A DNA stretch of 57,500 nt, taken from Paulinella micropora (taxonomy: Eukaryota; Cercozoa; Imbricatea; Euglyphida; Paulinellidae). Numbering within the stretch: position 1 is the stretch's first letter; every line of letters starts with the position of its first letter. A program made the position numbers and the translations under genes. Shown here one piece after another: positions 18,897-28,618 of this stretch. A model generated the notes under the pieces. That model saw only the letters and a list, made by a program, of their open reading frames with translations. It ran no database searches and was not told the origin of the DNA. The stretch covers positions 1 to 57,500 of the forward strand of contig WBZZ01003109.1 of the NCBI GenBank assembly GCA_019918135.1, in the 5' to 3' direction.

Positions 18897-19250
18897 GGTC
18901 AGGGTCGGGCAAGTGCTCGGGGTCGTGCTCGGGGTCGGGGTCGTGCTCGGGGTCGGGGTCGGGGTCGGGGCAGGGGTAGGGTTAGAGTGCCATCGGACGA
19001 AGAAGAAGAAGAAAAAGAAGAAGAAGAAGAAGAAGAAGAAGAAGAAGAAGAAGAAGAAGAAGAAGAAGAAGAAGAAGAAGAAGAAGAAGAAGAAGAAGAA
19101 GAAGAAGAAGAAGAAGAAGAAGAAGAAGACAGTCGGGGTCGGGCCAGAGCTCGGGGTCGGGGTCGGGGCAAAGGTAGGGGTCGAGTGCAATCGGAAGAAG
19201 AAGAAGAAGAAGAAGAAGAAGAAGAAGAAGAAGAAGAAGAAGAAGAAGAT
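18897..19250. repeat. GGTCGGGGTC minisatellite and two (GAA)n arrays
   Basis: 18900-18980 has GGTCGGGGTC/GTGCTC units coding Arg-Gly-Arg-Ala. Pure GAA runs follow at about 19001-19129 and 19195-19248, coding Glu, separated by a second Arg-Gly block. All are in frame. Confidence 0.85.
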
Positions 19251-19322
19251 TGGTTTGCGAAAACATCCAGAAAGTATGCAAGGGAGTTGAAGAAACTAGC
19301 TCGCCGTGCAGCTGCTCTGTAA

Positions 19323-19692
19323 GTGACTGTAGCTCATTTCAATCTACCACCCCCCCCCCCCGGCGAGCTCCACCAGCCGGATACTAAATTCAAGTCGAAA
19401 GTGATTAATAATTTGTCGAATATTATTTAATATTCAGCTTGTAATAATGCAATTAAGCAGATTTAGTAATCAAATTCATTATTGAAACGGATGAGAAAAA
19501 CCAATATTAAGATTTAATAAATGACTAAGTATCCTTTCTCACATATGTAGGAGGCTTCATATTGATATCACAAAGTCAAACTAGGAAGCTTTAAAACAAC
19601 TGGCAAATCATTTTAATACGTTATTCAGCTTATTCAATATTATTTTTACTAAATAAAACACATTTTCAATGTCTGAATCAAAAAGTGCAAAA
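19323..19692. other. AT-rich stretch without recognisable genes
   Basis: Apart from a run of ten or so C at about 19350-19361 I see no open frame, repeat or RNA signal. Confidence 0.5.
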
Positions 19693-20300
19693 TCACCTGT
19701 AGGACAATTTCGGAAAAATTGATACCCCACATTTGGCCGAATCACTTGTTTTACCGCCGTCGCACACAAGCCGTTCCAATTTATAAAGAGAGGGAATCTT
19801 CCAGTGTGCACAGTAGCCGTTCACATCGACACTAAGGTCGGATTTTTGTTCTGTCTTGGAGCGAGTAAGCCGTACGGGTACCCAATCAATACTAGTCATA
19901 GACTCGTTTGATATATTTTTTCCCTTGTGTTGAACAGTTGTGTTAAGACACCGACTGTGGTATCCATTTTAAGCTTACCGTATTTGGGGGCGAGATTGGG
20001 CTTTAGCGTGATTATGATCTTTTGTCCCTTCTGAATTTTTGTAGTGTCCAAGGTTTCAAAGCAGGCAGCAAGTATAGGACGCGAAGGGTACGGGTAGTTC
20101 ATTGTTACAAAGTTATACTTGTCTTCCGTAGGTTTTCGTATCTTGATTTTTTGGTTTTGGATGGCGTATAGCAGCTCGTACTCGTTCTTCGACGCGTCTC
20201 CGAGCTTGTCATGTGGTGGTAAGGAATCTTGATACAGCTTTTCGTTAAGCCTTGCTTTGCCCTTGAGGGCGTGGTAGACGATGGTGAGCGTGAAGTCCAT
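19693..20300 (-). CDS. Unknown protein, two frames
   Basis: ATG at 20300 opens 134 codons ending at 19896, starting MDFTLTIVYHALKGKARL. A second frame (19899-19693, with IDWVPVRLTRSKTEQKSDLSV) continues directly. The join is probably a short intron or a frameshift in the AT-rich stretch 19900-19950, but I found no splice pair that fixes both frame and GT-AG. No known family. The leader just before the ATG is A-rich (AAAAAGGGGGAAAAAAAAG) like those of the GC-rich genes, which suggests it belongs with them. Confidence 0.45.
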
Positions 20301-20404
20301 GGTCTCTTTTTTTTCCCCCTTTTTAATACATATGGTCAAGGAATGGGGAAGAAATTGGGAATAGGAAATGAAAAAGAATCACATTTAAAATCAAAAAGAA
20401 AGTC

Positions 20405-20480
20405 TCTCCCCCCCCCCCCCTCCCCCCTTCTCTCTCCCGCTCTTCCTTTTCTCCAGACCCTGTCTGGGTCTCGGCCCGCG
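20405..20480. repeat. C tract and displaced copy of the primase leader
   Basis: A C-rich tract is followed by CTCTTCCTTTTCTCCAGA joined directly to CCCTGTCTGGGTCTCGGCCC. Both halves occur at the primase 5' end (about 22075-22093 and 22200-22219) but there they are about 105 bases apart. The direct repeat CAGA at both edges suggests a microhomology deletion after duplication. Confidence 0.65.
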
Positions 20481-20563
20481 TTCTGTGCCCGGGTGCCAAC
20501 CTGGCGCGCCTAGGCAAGGGCTAAGAAAAGTTGTCTTGACGAAGAAAGTCCTCGTACGCGCAG

Positions 20564-21159
20564 GATGACGACTTCACCTCCAGCTAACGGCGTCGAGGCG
20601 GCCGCCCCTGTACCAGAAGAAAAGAGTGAGGCAGACATGATGGGCACGCGGCCTGCGCAAACGGCACAGAGCAGGGATCCTTCTGTACTCCCTGTGCCTC
20701 CCCTATGACGGAGAGTGCAACGACTGTTGGGTAAGCAGACTCCTGAAGTATAGGCGGGCCTCCAAGCCTAGCCCCAAGAAGCGACGAAAGAAAGTGCAGG
20801 CGTCGTCCCCCAAGTGTGTCGCCTGCGGGGACACCGGGAGGATGTACTGGATGGAAGGCGTGGACGGCGAGTGCCTGCATTGCGGTTCCTAATCGGGTCC
20901 AGCAGGCGTCTTGTGGTGCCCCAGGCGGGACCGGGCTGCAGCTGAATGTCGCCCAGCGCGAGCGCCTGCTCGGTCTGCGCACGACACAGGCCATTGTCAA
21001 GGCAGCAGGTCGGGCTCGCCGGCGGCCGTGGGCTTCGATTGTGAGCACGAGCCGCGCGAGAGCCTCGGCCTCTGCTGGCTGGGGCAGCTGAAGCAGCCGC
21101 GCGGCAAGGTGTACATGGTAATTGCGTCCCGCAATTCAGCAGGTCAGAGCTCGGCGTGA
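20564..21159 (+). pseudogene. Zinc-ribbon and 3'-5' exonuclease-like fragments in mixed frames
   Basis: ATG 20564 opens about 45 codons. In another frame, 20692-20889 codes two zinc-ribbon-like segments, CLPYDGECNDCW and CVACGDTGRMYWMEGVDGEC followed by LHC. A third stretch (20935-21020) reads LQLNVAQRERLLGLRTTQAI. Then, back in the frame of the zinc segments, AVGFDCEHEPRESLGLCWLG recalls the first motif (D-x-E) of DEDD-type 3'-5' exonucleases, and GKVYMV follows as a beta strand. The frame changes and a stop at 20890 suggest decay or unrecognised introns. The exonuclease call is weak. Confidence 0.3.
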
Positions 21160-21409
21160 AAAACTTTCTCGAGCCCAGGTAATACTTGCTCATACCATTG
21201 CGGGGTCGTTCCGAGTGAATGACAATATAGATATGCTACCCAAGCTTACGTGGGTAGCTGCAAGGTCTTACAAGATACACTGCGCAGTGCAATCTGGGTC
21301 CTGCGAGCCCGGCTGGAACTTGGCCTCTGTTAAGAGTTGGGGGTTTATTTTTTAATTAAAACTTGTGAACAGAGGCTCTCTCCGGAAAAATTAATTTCTT
21401 GTTATTCCA

Positions 21410-21640
21410 ATTGTGACAAGCCTGATGTCCAGCTCGAAAACGGCGTTTGGAAAGCCTCGGCCTCTGCTGGCTGGGGTACACGACCAAAAATACAGCCATC
21501 TGCCCCTTCCGCCACGCCTCAACGGGCTGTGCCAACCCAAACCACTCCAATTGCTTGCTCTCGTGACCTTGGGCCAGACCGAACTAACTATTGCTTGTCT
21601 CTCAGCATGCATTGCGCACGGAATGTGCGCAGGAGATCGC

Positions 21641-21674
<34 letters not shown>

Positions 21675-21830
21675 TTTGAGAGGGGTGCCACCTAACCCCT
21701 TGCTCAGGTAGGCGGTGGGCGGTGGGGGTAAAATGGCAATGGTGCCTGTTCAGGCCTATCGACAAATAAATAACCCCCCCCCACCCCCCGCCTATGTTGC
21801 ACATGTTGGGTGTGTGATATGGCCGAAAAA
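21410..21830 (+). pseudogene. Partial duplicate of the primase 3' end and downstream DNA
   Basis: 21421-21640 closely matches 23748-23945 (primase C-terminal zinc segment, CPFRHA) and 21683-21820 matches 24460-24605; the DNA between the two matches is largely missing here. The copy has lost the primase catalytic part. An internal block, GCCTCGGCCTCTGCTGGCTG, matches 21063-21085 instead of the primase, so the copy is a mosaic. In this copy the short intron is in phase (LLS then MHCARN). Confidence 0.75.
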
Positions 21831-21878
21831 GCCAGTATTTCCCCGCTTTTCGGCAATACTACCTTTTTCGGCCATATC
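21816..21878. repeat. 63-base inverted repeat
   Basis: GATATGGCCGAAAAAG (21816-21831) is a perfect 16-base inverted match to 21863-21878, with an inner AGTATT/AATACT stem. The homologous place at about 24593-24620 lacks it, so it is probably a small insertion. Confidence 0.75.
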
Positions 21879-22168
21879 AAGGGCCAAAGGCAAAAGGGGG
21901 CTGTCTTTCAGAGACCCCCGTCGGTTACGACGGGGGGGAGGCGCCTTTCCTCAAATTCAGTTCCCTCCCTCCCTCCCCCCTTCTCTCTCCCTCTTCTTCC
22001 CCCCCCCCCCCTCGCCCCTCTCTCTCCCCTCTTCCCCCCTCCCCCCCCCCTCCCTTTCTCTCTCTCTCTCTCCCGCTCTTCCTTTTCTCCAGAGCAAAGT
22101 ACCCTCTTTGCATAAAAGTAGAAGAAAAAAAAAGAACAGACATCCCCAAACACGGGCTAGCACAGCAT
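21879..22168 (+). promoter_or_regulatory. Primase upstream region: pyrimidine tract and A-rich leader
   Basis: About 21960-22090 is almost pure C/T; then TTTGCATAAAAG and an A9-containing leader run to the ATG at 22169. The same order (pyrimidine tract, TATA/A-rich leader, ATG) precedes the gene at 46083. Confidence 0.45.
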
Positions 22169-24167
22169 ATGCAGACCCCCGCGCCTCCGCACAAGACAGA
22201 CCCTGTCTGGGTCTCGGCCCGTCGCATATCATCCAAAATCGATGACTTATTGAAAACTGGCAAGAGTCGAGTCAAGGAGCAAAAATGTGCCCCCAACTTT
22301 ACGCTCATGACAGGCGGCCGACTCCACCTCACGCTCGATGAGCAGAAATCACTGACAGGCCTGTTGTGCAGTCTGGCACCCTACGGTAAAGGGCTCAATC
22401 GATTTGCCTTGGTGCAAGTCATCCAGAACCCTTCTGCGCTCGTTATCGACCTAGACGCACGCCAAACCCCGGAGCTCACGCCCAAGCGCTTTAACGAATT
22501 CATGCAGCGCTTCCTCGTCGTGCTAGCGCGCCTCATTGTCGTGCGCCTGATCGCGCAAGGCAGCCCCCCCGCCGAGGCTTGGGCCGCCTGTACTGCGCAT
22601 GTGCTCCAGAGCCACGGCACTGTCGAGAAGTGGCAGAATCTGGCCGACATAGCCGAGGGGGAGCGAGACCGCCAGCTGAGGACTTACGAGAAGCTCTCAT
22701 ACCACCTCGTTTTCCCCCAGCTGGTCCTAGGCTGGGCAGACGCAGGCATGCTCATGTGCGACGCCATCGATAATTTTGCGCGCTTCTATCCGTCCCTCGC
22801 GCATGACGTAGACCTCTCCACCGTGGTTGACCTCTCCATCTACAAGAAAGGAGGTGGCATGTGCCGCTATCCGCTCTGCGACAAGGCCGAGCGCAAGCTC
22901 TGCGCCGGCTGCTTCCAGACCACCGAGCGCAACCCGCCCCGCAAGGGCGAGCCCAACCCCCCGCAGCACTGCACCTTTAACAAATTCTGCGGAAAGTCTG
23001 TCTATGCAAAGCGACCTTTGCTCCCCCTTGCCCGCTACGAGTTTCGCCCGCCATCCGCCAGTTTGGGCAGCTCCAGCTCCAGATCCAGCTCCAGCTCCAG
23101 CTCCAGCTCCAGCTCCAGCTCCAGTTCCAGTTCTAGCCAGCCTGACCCCTGGCTCTGCGACCCTTCGCTCGAGTTCCTTGCAACCAGCCTTGGCTTTGAA
23201 ACCTGCGACTTCATGACAGTCGAGGCATTGCAAAGCTTCGTTCTTCAGGCCAGCGTCGGCGAAACTGAGGCCACACGGAAGGGGCCCGCGTGGCAGGACC
23301 CTGACGCCCCCACGCACTTCGGAGGCCGCGGCACATGCCCCCGGAAGAAAGGGGGTGCTACTCGCCCCAACCCTCCTAAGCCTTCCCGGCAGGGGAAGCA
23401 CGTGCGTGCCCAAGAGGGGAATGGGGGGGCAGGGGCTCCTCGACCTCCTCTCTCGGAGCCCCTGCCAGAGTCGGCCCAGTTTCAGAGTGATGCCGCCCCG
23501 CCTCCTCAATCTGAACCTGCCGAAAACGCCGAGGGTCGGAAGGAACCGCCCCGCGCGCCGCGCCGCTCGGTGGGCCCTCTGCCTTGGGGGGCACAAGTCG
23601 CCGGCAAGGTCTGTCGCGCCGAGCGTGAGGACGAGCCAGCGCCAGGTGGAGGGGGCTACGCCCTCACGCTCGGCGGGCCACACCGCTACGCGCAGGGCCA
23701 GATGAGCACGCTCCTGCGTGCGCACATCGAACCTTACTTGGGCCAGCATGTCCAGCTCGAAAACGTCGTTTGGAAAGCCTCGGGTTACATCCTGGGGTAC
23801 ACGACCAAGAATACAGCCATCTGCCCCTTCCGCCACGCCGCAACGGGCTGTGCCAACCCACACCACTCCAATCGCTTGCTCGTGACCTTGGGCCGACCGA
23901 ACTAACTATTGCTTGTCTCAGCATGCATTGCGCACGGAATGTGCACCGGGCGCGCTTCCTGCTGCCCCAAGCCACGCGCTACAAGCTCTGCCTCGCACAG
24001 CCCTGCCCCGTCATTCTCGCGCCACCCCCTCTCATTGCAACCGCAGCCACCAACTCAGATCCTGCCTCTCCGCAGCGCCACGAAGAAGAAAAAGAAGAAG
24101 AGGATATACCATCGGATATAAATAAACAAGAAGTTGCTACAGCCGAGGGAGAGCAGGATGCTACAGG
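22169..24167 (+). CDS. Archaeo-eukaryotic primase, herpesvirus UL52-like
   Basis: The first frame gives 578 residues. AEP motifs are in order: VIDLDA (DxD, residues 94-96), SYHLVFP (S-x-H, 177-179), and VVDLSIYKKGG (Asp, residue 221) followed by RYPLCDKAE, the Lys/Arg region of UL52 and PrimPol. A Ser tract (about residues 300-325) is coded by CTCCAG repeats. The end carries a zinc-ribbon like that of UL52: CPFRHAATGC and PHHSN, completed in another frame by YKLCLAQPCP. Between them is a 40-base intron candidate (23882-23921, CTAAC branch), but splicing leaves the frame off by two bases; in the duplicate at 21.4-21.6 kb it fits. The acidic tail after 24060 may continue into the helicase. Makes RNA primers at replication forks. 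Confidence 0.75.
23040..23135. repeat. CTCCAG minisatellite in the primase
   Basis: About ten in-frame copies of a 6-base unit (AGCTCC and variants) code poly-Ser. Confidence 0.8.
23882..23921 (+). other. Candidate 40-base intron
   Basis: GTGACC donor, CTAAC branch at 23901-23906, TCTCAG acceptor. The duplicate at about 21574-21618 differs by TC dinucleotides on both sides, which changes the phase. Confidence 0.45.
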
Positions 24168-24779
24168 TACACAAACCTTCCCTCCTCACCCCCCGTGCGG
24201 CTGTGCTAGCCTGTGTTTTGTTTGTGTTGTTCGTTTATATCCAAGGGCCAGTATTGTCCACAGAATAATCCAAGGCACGCTTTTCCCCCGCGCACACGTT
24301 TCCTATTTGTGTGTGTGTATGCAGGAAATCGGCCGCGGGGCGCACAGGGAGATTTGCGCAGAGCCGCACAGGTCATCCCTCCCCCCCCCCCCCACACACA
24401 CACACACACCCCTCCTTCTCCCCCCCGGGGTGTGTGGGGTGTTTGAGAGAGAGTTAGGGGGGGGTGCCACCTACCTCTTTTCTCGGGGGGGCGGGGGGCG
24501 GGGGGCGGTTGGGTAAGATTGGCATTTGAGTGCGTTCAGGCCTATCGACAATTAAATACCCCCCCACCGCCCGCCTATGTTGTACACTGTTGGGTGTGTG
24601 ATGCTATATGATATATAGGGTGTGGTCTGGTCTTCCCCCGGGGGGGTCCGGGCCGGCACACCCCCCGGAGGGGGGGGGGGCGCCGGCCAACAGGCAGAGG
24701 CAGGCCTATCGACAATTTTTGCATATTATTTTCGAATAACCTTTTTACCCTCTCCACACGCACATGTATGTGCTAGGAG
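24168..24779 (+). other. Primase-helicase spacer with G/C tracts and duplicated DNA
   Basis: Contains GT and CA dinucleotide runs, long C and G runs (about 24380-24500) and the segment matching 21683-21820. It may hold introns: CAG-GTACAC at 24167-24173 is a good donor and the pyrimidine/AG stretch at about 24760-24792 a possible acceptor. No independent gene was seen. Confidence 0.4.
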
Positions 24780-27700
24780 GCGCACAGCTCAGCTGCCTGC
24801 GGGGAGAGCGATGGGGACGATGACGAAAGCGAAGAGGAAGATGAAGAAAGCGAGCAGGAGGAAGACGAAGAGGGCAAGCAGGAGGAGGAAGAGGAGGAAG
24901 ATGAAGAAGATGCTGTCGACCCCAGCGAGCTGCACGAGAGGACATGGGTCAAGCCACTCGCTGCGCGAGTCACCTCAGTGCTCAGGTCCATGGAATGCTG
25001 CGTAGTGCAGCCCGTGTCTCCCATGCTGGACGATCCCAAACAAATGGAAGAGCCCCAGAACTACCCGGCGATCAAGCGGTTCACCGCGACCCTCGGAGCA
25101 AACTCGCCGTGCGTGCTGTCATACGCCAAGCGACAGCCCGACAAGCACGCGGAAGAGGCGCAGGTCGAGATTTCGATTGATGACGATACTTCGGAAATCT
25201 GGCTGGTTGCGCACTGCAACCTGTGCGATGGCAAGCGCGCGCAGGGCGGCGAGGAACCCGAGCGCCGGGTGGGGCGGCTCTTGAACTTCTACCCGGGCAA
25301 AGAAGAGGCAGAACAAAAAGAAGGCAGCCAAGGTTCAGCGCTCTGGTTCATCGTCGACGAGCTACGGACCAGGAGGCTCAGGGAGGTGCTGGAGAACGAG
25401 CTGCAGCGGAAGGCGCTGCAGCCCGTGCGGGGTAGCAGCGCCAAGCAGCGCTGGCCCCGCTGGGAAACCCAAGGGCTCTGCACGAGCAAAGACTGTGAGT
25501 TGCAAACAATCGAGGTCCACAAGACTGATTTCTGGTGGAACTGTGCGTGCCTCGGCAGGACCTGGAAGAGCCTAGGCGGGTCGCGGGTGACTCGGACGGG
25601 AGGAATGCATGACGGCTACGGCTGCATAGATGTGCTGGACGGCCTGCGCAAAGCAGACAAGAAATGGGCCCCTTTTGTGAAGGTACGTGAAGACGTGGCG
25701 TCGGAGTGGGCAGAGCCCTTTACGATCAGCGAGGATTTTTCGATCATGCTGCTCCAAGAGTCGTTGGGCGCGGGCAAGACGACTCAGGAGAGAAACCTGG
25801 TGGAAGCGGCGCTGACGCGGCAGAAGCCCGGCGCCTGGCCCCCTGAGATGTACGAGCTGTTGCTGCGCTGGTTGCGGAAGTGGGAAAAGGACCTGGGCCC
25901 GGGAGTCAAGCCTACGTTCCTGATCCTGGCGAGCCGCCGAACCTTCTGCGAATCGCAGGCACACGCGTTCAGGGATTACAAGTTTAGCTTCAAGCCCCTG
26001 GACGCGCTAGGGAGCGACCGCGGGATCTGGACGTTTGAAAGCCTGCATTTGCTGGGCGAGATCAGAGGGCAACGGCCGGGCGGCGTGGCGTACAACATCT
26101 TGCTGCTGGACGAGTGCGAGAGCCTGCTGTACCAAGCTACGCAAGGGCTCAACACGGAAAAGGACCTCTTGAATATGCTGACGCTGGAGATGCTCGTCCG
26201 GGAAGCGGACAAGATCATTTGCTTAGATGCGTTCATGACCCCCCGCACGCTCGAGGTGCTGCACGCCATGAGGCGGGGCACGGGGGTGGCGGGCGCGCCC
26301 GCGGAAGAAGCTAGGGACTGCAGCACGTACCTGCGCTGCAGCAGCTTTCGTAAGCAGAACAACCGGCTGTACTACGAGCACAAGAACCGGCAGAGCATCG
26401 AGCGGAAGATTCTGCTAGACCTGCTGAGCGGGAAAAAGGTGATAGTAGCGGGGGGCAACCGGCGGGACCTGATAAAGATGTGCGATAATATTGCGAAGCT
26501 TGTCAGGAACCTGAAAATTCGTTGTTATTTTGGGGCGCGCAGCAAGGAGTTTCTGAGGCGCGATTTAGGGGAAGGATACGCGAGTGACTTCAAAAACGAC
26601 CTGTGGCCCATCTGGTCGAAGCTAAACCTCGTGTGCTTTAGCTGCACCCTGACTTTTGGGGTGAGTTTCGCGGAGCCCCCTGGCGTGAGCGAGTTCCATT
26701 TCCATGCGATGTATGTGCTGCTAGACAATAACGAGATTTTGGCGCGGGACTATGCGCAGATGAGCGGGCGGGCTCGTAACGTACATGAGATGCATGTGTA
26801 TTTCAAGACGCCGTTCGTGTCGACGAACGCGCCGCTGACCCTGAAACATGTGGAGGCTTCGCTCGTGCATACAGTGAATGCAGAGAGAGCTAAACCAGGG
26901 AGCGGACTCGTGTTCCAACACGGGTTCCGAGTTGGCATGGACCGCATGGGTCGCTTAGCCCCCGTGCGCAACTGGAACTTCATTTCGGTCGCCTACGGGA
27001 CGCTGGAAAAAAACCTGTCAATGTACAGAGCGAAAGATACTTTTTGCTATTACCTGTGGCGCATGGGCTGCGACGAGCTGGTGCGAGTGGACTATGCGGC
27101 GACGGAGCTGCCGCCACCCGAGGAATGGCACCAGTGGCCAGGGGAAGTGACGGAAGCTATGCACGAGGAACGCAACGAGGAGGCAGATCAAGCTCGCAAA
27201 GAACGGAAGGAGGCCAAGCAGTCGGCCGTGGAGCAGCTGGAGGAGGCGGCGACGCGCATGAGCGACGAGGAGCTGCAAAACGAAATCAAGCTGCAGGAGG
27301 CAAGGGTAGAAGGGGAGCAGCCGGCGCAGGGGCTGGTGACGGGCGCGACCCCTCTGCGCGACGGAACCTCCGGGCGGTCGGCGCTGGAGCGCGTGGCGTA
27401 TCTGAAATTGCTGCTGCGACACCCGTCGGCAAGGCGCGAGCTGACCTACGCGACGGCGTGCCGGCTCGCGGCGCAGAAGCGGCTGCTGGGGCTGTTGGGC
27501 ACGTGGTGTCTGTATAGCGGGCGCCCCGAGACCTTTCTGGCGTGGGCGGAGGGGCAATTGGCGGGGCTGAGCGATGTCCCGGTTTTGTCAGTGCAGAGGA
27601 GCAAAAACCTCACGACCCGCGTGATGTTCCTGGAAGCGCTGGCGAAGCTGTTGCTTGGGGAGCCCCAGCTGCGGGCAGGCGAGGCGGGCCCCCTGCAGAG

Positions 27701-28370
27701 ACCGGTGGATCGGCTGCTGGGCGACGCAGAGATCTCGTGGGGGACGGTGGTCACGAACCAGCGGAAGTTGGAGTCCTTGTTTAAGGACGGGCACGCGCTC
27801 TGGACAAGGTCGCACGGGCTTTTGATAAGCCGCAATACTGTGAACCGTTTGTCCTGCGAGGCGGAGGTGACCGACGACGGCAGGAGTGTAGTAAAGAAAA
27901 CAGCTCTGTCGCACCATGGGTGTCGGAGCTTGCTGCAGCAGTTCTTCAAGACATGCCTGAGGTCAAGCTTTGAAAGACTAGAAAATGCCGACGGCAAGCG
28001 ATTGCGGCGCGAGAGCACACAGACTAAGAGCAAGCATTCTATCTACCGCGTGGTTTTATTGAAAGAGCTGAAGCTGTCCAGCCCGGTAGCAGAAACTGAA
28101 GAAGAGGGAGGCAGCGAGCCCCCCGTCAGCGAGACCCCTGCAATCGATCCCCTGCGGCTGATTTACGAGGTGGCAGAGGATCCTACGCTCTTGACAGACT
28201 CCGGTTGGTCTGCAGATGCAACGGAGAGCAAAGACCCAGCACAGAAAAAGCAGGGGGGAGAGGGGGCGGGGGGCTCGCTGCCCCCCGGGGGGAAGAAGCG
28301 GAAGAAAAGTGCGGGGGGCTTGTCCCTCGGGAACTCGCTGGCACCCGGGCCCAAGAAACAGCGGCGTTAG
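24780..28370 (+). CDS. UL9/origin-binding-protein-like superfamily 2 helicase
   Basis: The frame is open from 24777; the first in-frame ATG is 24990, yet the Glu/Asp-rich part before it (24810-24930) looks coding, so an upstream exon is likely. A zinc-ribbon-like segment (SPCVLSYAKR, then H and CNLC) comes first. Helicase motifs: SLGAGKTT (I, about 25764), LILASRR (Ia), LLLDECESLL (II, about 26102), ICLDAFM (III), GVSFAEP (V, about 26657) and QMSGRARN (VI, about 26757). The DEcES box and GVSF are typical of herpesvirus UL9-type origin-binding helicases. The rest, about 480 residues, is unfamiliar and may bind DNA; the end is Lys-rich. It unwinds DNA at origins. Confidence 0.8.
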   Translation, partial: AHSSAACGESDGDDDESEEEDEESEQEEDEEGKQEEEEEEDEEDAVDPSELHERTWVKPLAARVTSVLRSMECCVVQPVSPMLDDPKQMEEPQNYPAIKRFTATLGANSPCVLSYAKRQPDKHAEEAQVEISIDDDTSEIWLVAHCNLCDGKRAQGGEEPERRVGRLLNFYPGKEEAEQKEGSQGSALWFIVDELRTRRLREVLENELQRKALQPVRGSSAKQRWPRWETQGLCTSKDCELQTIEVHKTDFWWNCACLGRTWKSLGGSRVTRTGGMHDGYGCIDVLDGLRKADKKWAPFVKVREDVASEWAEPFTISEDFSIMLLQESLGAGKTTQERNLVEAALTRQKPGAWPPEMYELLLRWLRKWEKDLGPGVKPTFLILASRRTFCESQAHAFRDYKFSFKPLDALGSDRGIWTFESLHLLGEIRGQRPGGVAYNILLLDECESLLYQATQGLNTEKDLLNMLTLEMLVREADKIICLDAFMTPRTLEVLHAMRRGTGVAGAPAEEARDCSTYLRCSSFRKQNNRLYYEHKNRQSIERKILLDLLSGKKVIVAGGNRRDLIKMCDNIAKLVRNLKIRCYFGARSKEFLRRDLGEGYASDFKNDLWPIWSKLNLVCFSCTLTFGVSFAEPPGVSEFHFHAMYVLLDNNEILARDYAQMSGRARNVHEMHVYFKTPFVSTNAPLTLKHVEASLVHTVNAERAKPGSGLVFQHGFRVGMDRMGRLAPVRNWNFISVAYGTLEKNLSMYRAKDTFCYYLWRMGCDELVRVDYAATELPPPEEWHQWPGEVTEAMHEERNEEADQARKERKEAKQSAVEQLEEAATRMSDEELQNEIKLQEARVEGEQPAQGLVTGATPLRDGTSGRSALERVAYLKLLLRHPSARRELTYATACRLAAQKRLLGLLGTWCLYSGRPETFLAWAEGQLAGLSDVPVLSVQRSKNLTTRVMFLEALAKLLLGEPQLRAGEAGPLQRPVDRLLGDAEISWGTVVTNQRKLESLFKDGHALWTRSHGLLISRNTVNRLSCEAEVTDDGRSVVKKTALSHHGCRSLLQQFFKTCLRSSFERLENADGKRLRRESTQTKSKHSIYRVVLLKELKLSSPVAETEEEGGSEPPVSETPAIDPLRLIYEVAEDPTLLTDSGWSADATESKDPAQKKQGGEGAGGSLPPGGKKRKKSAGGLSLGNSLAPGPKKQRR

Positions 28371-28618
28371 AGAAAACCCCCGCGGCGCCCCCCCCCCCTC
28401 CCCCTTTCCCACCCTGGCGCCTTACTGCAATCGCGAATGAATGCACAGCTTTCCTTTTTTTTGTATTTAACACTGGTTTTTTCTTTGTTTTATTTCCTCA
28501 TTGGGTTCTTTAAAAGTTGAGTTTAATTAAATTGTTTTTTTTTCAATCAAAAATTCTTGAAAATTATTACTCTGGGTGCGCGGAAATGTATCTTGGTCGG
28601 GGGGGTAGCGAGGCCGAG
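28371..28618. other. Convergent spacer
   Basis: C run at 28387-28405, then an AT-rich stretch with TTAAATTG and T runs. It probably contains both 3' ends (helicase on plus, glycoprotein on minus). Confidence 0.4.

Larger units (their letters stand above)
17396..19322 (+). pseudogene. DDE-transposase-like gene with tiny introns and poly-Glu tail
   Basis: The segment LFIEFDGGGENTGWG (about 17551-17600), then GWFLQGQTHRNLPHH, resembles the DDE catalytic core of plant and protist transposase-derived proteins (pattern D..GGEN..W, then GHTH). A downstream intron, 18237-18288 (52 bases, GT-AG), joins EHMLG to RPGAVAGLRFAGS exactly in frame. An earlier candidate, 18066-18107 (42 bases, TCTAAC branch), does not restore frame with the upstream part, so a frameshift or different exon border is needed there. 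The C-terminal part has Arg-Gly repeats and about 60 Glu residues, ending FAKTSRKYARELKKLARRAAAL minus its first residues. The start is not resolved. Possibly host or transposon-derived. Confidence 0.45.

Noticed and set aside
18717..19281. Long opposite or shifted frames of Phe, Leu, Lys or Ser runs
   Set aside because: They are the other frames of the (GAA)n arrays, not genes.
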